Source: Elmis aenea (lineage: Eukaryota; Arthropoda; Insecta; Coleoptera; Elmidae). Taken from it: a DNA stretch of 64,000 nt. The translations under genes were made by a program, and so were the position numbers. The DNA lies in NCBI GenBank assembly GCA_947652605.1, contig OX393576.1, forward strand, positions 50,940,966-51,004,965, written 5' to 3'. Shown piece by piece: positions 57,434 through 64,000 of the stretch; position 1 is the stretch's first letter; the number at the start of each line of letters is the position of its first letter. Below the pieces are notes generated by a model. That model had not been told where the DNA came from. It searched no databases and was given only the letters and a program-made list of their open reading frames with translations.

Positions 57434-60400
57434 CTGCAACAAAAAACACATTATTAATGCAATTATCACACATAAGGTTTAAATAAAAAACGGAAACTAA
57501 CCACATCAAACTAATATAAGTGAGTAAAACTATCAAGAGTATAAAAACTTGAGAGGGAAGGCTATAAACTGCATTTGCAACTACCAATCCGGATAAAATA
57601 ATATACTTTATCAACTGAAAGGAAACAAACCAACTACAAGCATGCAAAAACATCTTGTTATTAACAATAAACTTACCAATAGCTTCAATTAATTGAGGGG
57701 GTCCAATCGCAGGGGTTTTACTAATAACTTCTTTAGCTTCGTTTGTGGAAATCTTAAACGTGTTGCCATCAATTGTGGTATTAACACTGAAAATAAATAT
57801 TCGGACTGTAATCGCAGCATTAAAATCATTTAGATAGATTTACATAAACAAATATTATTAATGACATACTAATACAAGGGCATAATGCTCATTGGAAAAA
57901 AGTTGCAGGACAAGCCCATTCCAAGGCTATTCTGTCAATGGTCTCCAAAGAGAAGACAGAAGAAATGCTCAGGATGAGCAGAGCCGACATCAGAGCAGCC
58001 ACAGGACACTGTGGGCTAAACAAACACTTCTACATAATAGGGCTCAGAGACCGATATATGTAGAGGATGTGGTGTAGAAGAAACTCCTCTTCACCTAATA
58101 TGACAGTGTGAAGGATTCACACCCTATCGGTGCAGACTTCTAGGGATGGAAAAAGCCAACCAAGATGAGCTAAGAAAAGCACCCTTAAAGAAAATCTTGG
58201 AGTTTTTCAAAATACACAGGAATTCTTTAAGGGGCTATCACCAGAGGGTACAATAGCAATAGGTTGCAGTACAGGAACCCGAAAGGGGACCACCTTCGCG
58301 GAAATAAAAAATAATATTGATTGATTGATTTTTAGCTTAAATTTTAGCCAGAACTTTTAAATCACTGGCTCTATAGTAATAAAATGTTTTGTTAAAGTTA
58401 ACAAATTTTATGATAGTCTTAATATTCACGAGTTTAAAACATAAAAGTTACAAGAATTTTTTCCGTCGAGACAAAAACTAAATGCAATCGTTTACGGAAC
58501 TATTTTGCATTGTTGTTATAAATTAATTTAGCAAATAAGGCACAACTGCAACGTAAACCAGTAATGAATTATAGACGACAGTACTGTATACAGGGTATCC
58601 CAGCTAAGAAGAATTGTTCGATAGCTCTGTTATTAGTATAATTAAAAAAGAAATTTCAAACAAAAGTTGCTTGTGGTCACTACATAATCTAAAATATTTT
58701 CAACTATAGTATTTTGTTGTTGCGCACTGATCGTAACTTTGTTTTTTTTTATGGGAAACCCTGTCTATTTTGTATTCTTTTTAAGAAATATAAAAGGTTT
58801 TTCAACCTAAAATTAACCGTTTTTGAGTTAATTAAGTTTTTATAAAAATCTTGACAATCATAGGACTCCTAAAAAAATATGAAAAATACAGCTAAATAAT
58901 AAAAATAGAATTGTATTTGACATTTGATTCAAATTTTCAAGATAATTACAAAGCCTATTAGTTTATTTCAATTAAATATTTTGTTTGTTTCTACGAAAGC
59001 TATCACGAAAACAGCAATAACTCGGAATATATTAACATTAGACATAATTGATCTACTGTAATAATAATACTAACTAAAAATTAATATATAGTGTCCCATT
59101 TACAAAAATCGAGTTATGCGTGTTTGACGTCTAGCCAAATATACCAGGCATACGTAACATCCTGTGTATTATTTTAAGTTGGATAAAAATCATGATTTAA
59201 AAAAAAAAATCGATTTATTTGATTTAAATAGATTTTTTTGATTTAAATCAAATGTACCATATAATCGAATTTTGTGACATATTCACATGCTATTTCTGTT
59301 TTGTGCTAATATATTTAATTCAGTGGTGAATTTTTGTCAAAATGAAAAATGAAATATAATGATAAAAATTTGGTGATGTTTAATTAATTATATACAGGGT
59401 GTCATTAGTGCGGGATCGGTCGATTGTGGCTAAACGGCTTGAGATATAAAGTTGATTCAAACGCTATTTCATACAGTTTTTTCTTCCGAACATGATAAAA
59501 ATATTTTCAAATGTACAGGGTGAGTCACCTCTCTGGAACTAATAGCAACTTTTATATATCAAATACAACACCCCATTTTTTATTTAATATTTTTGACCGC
59601 CTTAATTTTAGCTTTGCATCAATATAAAATACTACAGGTTTTTATACGGCGTTGTCAAAAAAAAATTAATTTTCAAAATTTTAAGTCTTTATTTAAAAAA
59701 TTCTCCTCAAGTTATTTTGAAGTACAGAGTTGTAATTTGGTATGGACATGCAGAAAACATTGCTCTGTTCGCTCGATATGAAAAAATTTGAATCACGCGT
59801 ACAGGTGTTCATAAATAGGTGGCAACTTCCATGATTTCAAAAGCATGTAACTCGATTTTTTCAAATGCGAACCCCTGTATTTTTTTATGTCATCGAATTC
59901 GTCTTTCAGAGAGCTTCATTTTTTTTTAAGTGTGTCCTACACCCAAATCTCATACTTTTCGACATTTTTCTTCAAATCGTTATTGAAGCAAATAGTGCCG
60001 TGGAAATCAAAAAAACTGACCGTTTACTTCGCTAACGTCAAAAACTTGTCATTTATTTTTTGAATTATTGCCTTTTCGCAATGAATATTACTTTACAAGG
60101 GCAAATTGATATGGTTTATTCACCATTTCGTGTATTTAATTACTAATAGTAATAAAATTTTGTTTTATTATAAATATTATATTGTACTCATATAATCAGT
60201 GATTTAAATTGATGATTTAAAAAAAAAATCACTTGATTTAAATCGTTTGCTATTTAAAAAAACAAAGTTACTCATCAGTGCACAAAAACAAAAAACTGGA
60301 CAGTTAAAAATAATTTTAAGTGATGGAAGAAACCACCAGAAACAAATTGAAATCAAAACTTTTTTAAAATTATTACCAATAACAGAGCTATCAAATAATT

Positions 60401-62892
60401 CGTCTTGGCTGGGAGACCCTGTATGTATGTCATTGTAAGAGCCTGAAAATTAATGAACTTACGTTTTATCAGTAAATCCTGGCATTTTTCATAGTGAGGT
60501 CCAAAAAAACTTCTAAACGCACTTTATTTTCATTATTTATTAACCAACCTTTAATCTGACCCTTTATTATTGACCAAATAAACGAGGGTCAGCTTAAAGG
60601 TTAGTTAAAGTTTTTTTGGTACGTGAGAGCCAGTAGTGTCTATTGTTACTTTTGCCAACCAGCCACTTTCGTCGTAATTTATTATCTTAATTTTTATTAC
60701 TTACTTAAAAAAAAAGCTTTAACCAGACCCTCTTTTACCGATTAAATGAATGACTGTCAGTAAAAACAAACAGTATTTGTGATCAAGTGACAATAGACAC
60801 TACTGGCTCTCACGAAATAGAAAAGTAGTTTTTTTAAAATCAAAACAAACGTTAGACACAAAATGGAAGCTTTTACAAGCTTTTTTCAAACTCTTACCAC
60901 CTCACAATGGTAAATGCTAGGATTTACCGAAATAGGGCTTTTATAGTAACATTTACAATCAACTGCATTTTCTGTGGTTAACAACTCAAAATATATCAAA
61001 GATATTACATTAAATTCGTCGACTGTTTACAGGACAGTTAACCACTCTGCATTTTTGTTGTCAATAGGCTGGCTTTAATATCAATCATTTGACACCACCA
61101 ACAGCATAAGATGGTTATGTAAGTCATAGCTCTTCAGTGTTTAATTTCAAAACTCTGAAGTTATTAATGTATAAATAATAGCAATAAAATCAAACATTTT
61201 ATTAACAATTCAAATTGTGGCACTCCCAAATTCTCAAAAATACAGCAGTTAAAAGTTCAAAAATCTAGTTTTAAAAATAACGTGATACCATATCAACTAT
61301 TTTTTTTAAAACAATTGATAAAAAACAATTATCGAACAACTTACCAAGATATTCCCTTAGCATCAACTTCTTTGTTCACAAGTAGTTTCCAGAATTTGTG
61401 TACCTATAACAAAGTACTTGAATGTAATAGTTTACAATAATTGTACTAGTGAAGTGCTGATAATACTTCAATCAAGTATCAAGTTTACGGCACAATCAAT
61501 TATTACCTCATCTATAACATTTAATGCAAATGCAGCAGGCTTGGCTTCTCCATTAAAAGCAAACTGGTTTTCTGGTTTCCCATCAGGAATTTTGTAGATT
61601 TTAAACCATTCAAGGGTAGCTTTTAAGAGTCCTGGGAAGTGCTTTTCTATATCTCCTACATCATTCATTTGATCAGCTAAAGGATCGTTGATATCAATAG
61701 CTAACAATTTCCAATCAGTTTCACCTAAAACAAAGTAATCAAGATATTTTACAATCTGTCCAATACTTCGGAAATTATTAAGACATAAACATCAGCTAAA
61801 TTTTAACAAATGAGTTTTGAGTTGAATCGAAATTTGCTATCAAATTAGAAATAACGAGTTATTACAAAAACTAAAACTTTCTTAAATTAATGTTAATTAA
61901 ATTTTAAAAACAAGTTGCCTAAAATATAAACCAGTGATTTAACACGTATCCAATTTACATACTGCCTTATCTTTATATAGTCATTATTACAACATAACAG
62001 AGATAAAAAATGTGGTGTAATATAGGTAAATGTCACATAATTTCTTATCACAAGGTTAATATTCAGTTTAAATATTGCATGTGCATTTCCTATGAAAATG
62101 TAGTTTATGGAATAATAATTAATACTCTTGTTAAAATTTTTGCTTAAGACAAAAAATGGACTCTACCTTCATCTATTAATGCAATAGTTCCTAAAATTTT
62201 TACTTGTAGTATTTCTCCACGTTTAGCCACCCTGTATCCGATTTCTAACACATCGATTGGATCATTATCACCCTTGCAACCAGTACCATCATCGAGATGC
62301 TCGGGATTTTCCCAAGTCTGGGGTAAAGCTCCGTAATTCCAAATATAACCATGATGAGGAAAACAGTTTGCTACAAATCGGGGCTTGCCCTTTTTAATAT
62401 CCTGTTTAATAGGGTTCAATATTTCCTTCATAGTTATCTAAAATGAAGATTTAACCATAAACTGTGCAACCATGTGTTAAATATAGCAAATTACCTCCAT
62501 TTTGGCATTTGTCCATCGAGGAACTTCTACAACCATATTAAAAATTTTCTTTGCACTATCGGCCATAAGCGGAATATCATGCAAGGGTGATACAGGTCCA
62601 TTTTGATCATCTAATTATAAAAGCAATTATGTTAATATATCGTAACACATTGTTACAAAGGTTAGTATGCCAAAGTTCAATTAGATATAAAATTATATTT
62701 AAAAAAAGTTAAAAAAAACTTACTAATATACACTCTATAATCAGGTGTATTTAAAGCACCTCTTTCCACAATTGTATATGACATTTTTGCGGTAGTGTCC
62801 GAAAACAAACGGTTAGTAATAATTCCGGCACTGGAATGTATCAATTTTTTAGCGCAAGCTGCTAACACGTGTGTTGCCGCGACTGAGGACAT
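57402..62892 (-). CDS. Nurf-38: Inorganic pyrophosphatase, 7 exons, 324 aa
   Basis: A family I soluble pyrophosphatase, which hydrolyses pyrophosphate to phosphate with Mg2+ and drives biosynthetic reactions; the fly orthologue is also the 38-kDa subunit of the NURF chromatin-remodelling complex. Exons: 62724-62892, 62495-62610, 62167-62437, 61507-61724, 61345-61403, 57677-57786, 57402-57433, all with GT/AG introns and consistent phase, ending WHFVHLK-stop. The signature DNDPIDV is at residues 152-158. All 13 residues of the yeast active site map at a constant offset of 37: E85, K93, E95, R115, Y130, D152, D154, D157, D184, D189, K191, Y229, K230. Residues 1-36 are Ser/Ala/basic with few acids, like a mitochondrial leader; Met37 (MSYTIVERG) could start a cytosolic/nuclear form. 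Intron 5 (57787-61344) carries repeats; the exons carry none. The call is very sure; the alternative start is inferred. Confidence 0.96.
57677..57786 (-). CDS. Nurf-38: Pyrophosphatase exon 6 (residues 278-315)
   Basis: Acceptor ATTTTCAG, donor GTAAGT after GCTATTG. Encodes [13 protein letters not shown], then [20 protein letters not shown], the less conserved C-terminal extension found in animal pyrophosphatases. It lies 3.56 kb from exon 5 across the repeat-rich intron. Confidence 0.9.
57850..58331 (+). mobile_element. LINE 3' fragment in intron 5 of the pyrophosphatase
   Basis: In changing frames the plus strand reads [34 protein letters not shown], then a Cys/His cluster [15 protein letters not shown] - stop - QCEGF near 58035-58110, then [20 protein letters not shown] and a [15 protein letters not shown] end near 58290. 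The order TGHC.LN.H...., C-x2-C...H...C is that of the C-terminal end of LINEs with a terminal RNase H/zinc-finger region (I/LOA/R1-like). It ends in (ATTG)n at ~58317-58331. Broken by at least one frameshift and one stop. It lies antisense to the host gene. Confidence 0.75.
58591..60421. mobile_element. TA-flanked element, CAGGGTATCCCAGC ends, in intron 5
   Basis: The left end CAGGGTATCCCAGCTAAGAA and the inverted right end CAGGGTCTCCCAGCCAAGAC are both followed by GAATTNTT..GATAGCTCTGTT. TA lies on both sides. Arms continue inward with GACATTTTT... AAAGTTT-type words. Insertions lie inside (59185-60250), and the fragment at 19420-19570 is another copy of its left arm. Confidence 0.8.
59185..60250. 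repeat. Insertion with GATTTAAATCA arrays at both sides
   Basis: Several GATTTAAAT / TTTGATTTAAAT words cluster at 59190-59260 and again, inverted, at 60200-60245, as in hAT MITEs with ATTTAAAT-rich ends, but no clean 8-bp duplication was found. At 59395-59660 it contains one arm of the foldback family seen complete at 51766-52266 (CAGGGTGTCATTAGTGCGGG through TACGGCGTTGTC). Confidence 0.55.
60540..60820. repeat. Inverted repeat shared in part with 33990-34130
   Basis: GTGAGAGCCAGTAGTGTCTA then TTGTTACT at ~60623 pairs with AGTGACAATAGACACTACTG at ~60786. ACCCTCTTTTACCGATTAAA at ~60727 and the AACCTGACCCT-like words match the middle of the element at 33690-34311. It lies in intron 5 of the pyrophosphatase gene. 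Confidence 0.65.
61345..61403 (-). CDS. Nurf-38: Pyrophosphatase exon 5 (residues 259-278)
   Basis: Acceptor TTATAG, donor GTAAGT after TCTTG. Encodes [19 protein letters not shown] plus two bases of Cys278. Too short to appear as a long open frame; placed by splice sites, phase and the HKFW motif expected here. Confidence 0.9.
61507..61724 (-). CDS. Nurf-38: Pyrophosphatase exon 4 (residues 186-258)
   Basis: Acceptor TTTTAG, donor GTAATA. Encodes [20 protein letters not shown] through [20 protein letters not shown] and the [14 protein letters not shown] segment. Carries catalytic D189, K191, Y229 and K230. Ends in phase 0. Confidence 0.96.
62167..62437 (-). CDS. Nurf-38: Pyrophosphatase exon 3 (residues 96-186)
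   Basis: Acceptor ATTTTAG, donor GTAGAG. Encodes [30 protein letters not shown], the DNDPIDV metal-binding signature and LGTIALIDE. One base of Gly186 lies here, the other two in exon 4. The intron upstream is only 57 bases. Confidence 0.96.
62495..62610 (-). CDS. Nurf-38: Pyrophosphatase exon 2 (residues 57-95)
   Basis: Acceptor AATTAG at the upstream side, donor GTAATT after ATGGAG. Encodes [15 protein letters not shown] through [13 protein letters not shown], with active-site E85, K93 and E95. Ends in phase 0. Confidence 0.95.
62724..62892 (-). CDS. Nurf-38: Pyrophosphatase exon 1 (residues 1-56)
   Basis: ATG at 62890-62892. It ends TATATTA before donor GTAAGT, with one base carried into the next codon. 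Encodes the leader-like segment and the start of the mature protein ([17 protein letters not shown]). Confidence 0.93.
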
Positions 62893-63255
62893 TGCTCCAT
62901 CTAGTACTATCTTCTAAAATTTCGCAGTTAAGGTTTACATAACACTATTCAATCACGGGAAGTTTGGTAAAATGTACTTTATTTCTTGCAAAAAAGAAAT
63001 TAATGCATGCTCAGATAACAAAAATACAAAAGCAATTAATATCTATTTAATATTTAGCAGTGATTGTAGCATTTATGGTAATCTATGCTTGTAAGGGACC
63101 GGAAATCTGAAGTTGCAGCGACTAGCACTGACAGCGTCAACTTCCATAAAAGGTTTGCAGCCCACTATACACTACCGCTTAATATAGTCTATGTGTTTAT
63201 AGCTGGGGTTTATGCATAATGGTATGATTAATTTGTTGTTTTATTCAGTGTTTTA
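62893..63255. other. Region upstream of the pyrophosphatase start
   Basis: It should contain the 5' UTR and promoter of the minus-strand gene. I see no convincing TATA box. The part 63090-63180 is more GC-rich than its surroundings (GGGACCGGAAATCTGAAG, GCAGCGACTAGCACTGACAG). Confidence 0.35.
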
Positions 63256-63260
63256 ATAAG

Positions 63261-63608
63261 TTATTTCAATTTTTCACTTCGTAACTAAACAGCTGTTTTA
63301 TTGCAGGAGTTTTTATAACTTATTTCAATTTTTAACTAAACATTTGCTTAGCCAGCCCATGTCATTGTTATAAGGTATTTAAAATTTGAAGTTGCTAACT
63401 AAATAGCTGTTCTTTTTTAATATGTAACTTAATAATGGCAACTAATAAATTATTTCAATTTTTCCTTTCGTAACTGAACAACTGTTTTATTGCAGATATT
63501 TTTACAACTTATTTCATATTTTTAACTAACCATTTGTTTAGCCCATGTCCTCTGTTATAAGTTATTTGAAATTTGAAGTTGCTAACTAAACAGCTGTTCT
63601 TTTTTTAA
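63261..63608 (+). repeat. Tandem duplication, unit about 189 bases
   Basis: TTATTTCAATTTTTC at 63261 and 63450 begins two copies that share TCGTAACTNAACANCTGTTT, TATTGCAG, ACTTATTTCA, AACTAANCATTTGNTTAGCC, GCCCATGTC, TTGAAGTTGCTAACTAAA and AGCTGTTCTTTTTT in order. The copies differ by scattered substitutions and small indels. Confidence 0.85.
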
Positions 63609-63779
63609 ATGTAGACAACTAAATAATAGCGCAACTGTAGTACAATGCAAATTTTTAATATGTAACTAAATAATAACAACTATAGTACAATACAATACTT
63701 TTGATACAGATAATAATAACTAATTCATTTACATATTGTGGAACATGCACCGTTTTCTAAATTTAAGAACGATGACAGA

Positions 63780-64000
63780 TGTTCGGTGTATGTTATTTTC
63801 ACCTTTCAGGAATAGTATGTAATCGATAGATGTTGGTGAGCTGAAGAAGCACTCGGGACCACATCTGTGCCTGGCGTTGGTTGTTCTTAAAAATCTTGGA
63901 CTGGATTGCTGACAAATAAATTGTGCTACGTTCACATGGTAGCATGATGATGTGGTCCATCCGTTCGGTGTGCGTTATTTTCACATATTGGGAATAGAAT
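63780..64000. repeat. Repeated GTTCGGTGTNNGTTATTTTC unit at the window edge
   Basis: GTTCGGTGTATGTTATTTTC at ~63780 and GTTCGGTGTGCGTTATTTTC at ~63963 are followed by ACNTNTNGGGAATAG-like sequence, a spacing of ~182 bases. It may be a tandem array running out of the window. The minus-strand open frames at 63729-63984 cover it; whether they are coding cannot be decided from here. Confidence 0.5.

Noticed and set aside
57402..57653. 83-codon hydrophobic frame ending at the last pyrophosphatase exon
   Set aside because: Only the final ten codons are coding; the rest is intron 6, shown by the TTTGTTGCAG acceptor and phase.
57892..58077. 61-codon plus-strand frame
   Set aside because: It is the wrong frame of a LINE fragment whose recognisable residues lie in the neighbouring frames.

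Overview
The window looks like nuclear DNA from an insect, and a beetle is plausible but not proven. It is strongly AT-rich. Its one complete gene is an intron-containing animal-type inorganic pyrophosphatase. The repeats are the usual arthropod mix: mariner, hAT, piggyBac, Helitron, PIF/Harbinger-type elements, Jockey-like LINEs and a tRNA-derived SINE. I see no bacterial operons, CRISPR array or endogenous virus.

Genes. (1) A complete seven-exon inorganic pyrophosphatase (Nurf-38/PPA orthologue) lies on the minus strand at 57402-62892. It encodes 324 aa, keeps all 13 family active-site residues, and has a mitochondrial-type leader followed by a second in-frame Met. (2) A short minus-strand first coding exon at 50656-50757 encodes a signal peptide and a basic/acidic stretch, ends at a clean splice donor and has a TATA box upstream. 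The rest of that gene was not found. Almost everything else is transposable-element sequence or AT-rich DNA with no recognisable gene.

Layout. 0-1 kb: one hAT element inside another. 3.4-8.5 kb: mariner remnants, two Helitrons, and a TTAA-flanked piggyBac-like element carrying two Jockey 3' ends in opposite orientations. 9.3-11.1 kb: a long foldback element split by a piggyBac MITE. 12.5-18 kb: a Harbinger-like MADF remnant, other repeats and a full-length but broken mariner. 20-27 kb: MITEs, a foldback with a 5S-rRNA-like stretch in its loop, and a foldback holding three separate hAT insertions. 32-37 kb: hAT, TIR and foldback elements and a SINE. 37.8 kb: a near-perfect hairpin MITE. 38-41.5 kb: three mariner remnants. 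44.8-46.6 kb: piggyBac-like pieces and a Helitron with two 3' ends. 51.5-56.9 kb: a nest at least three levels deep. 57.4-62.9 kb: the pyrophosphatase gene, whose 3.6 kb fifth intron is itself packed with repeats.

Nesting is the main theme. Ten hAT-type elements can be delimited to the base by 8-bp target duplications, and several lie in one another or in foldback elements, so relative insertion order can be read from sequence. A second theme is a family of TA-flanked foldbacks ending in CAGGG, several of which share a conserved internal motif (TCTCGTAAACRGTAAGAG). All boundaries, duplications, splice sites and motifs were read by eye; superfamily names rest on known hallmarks, not on database searches.
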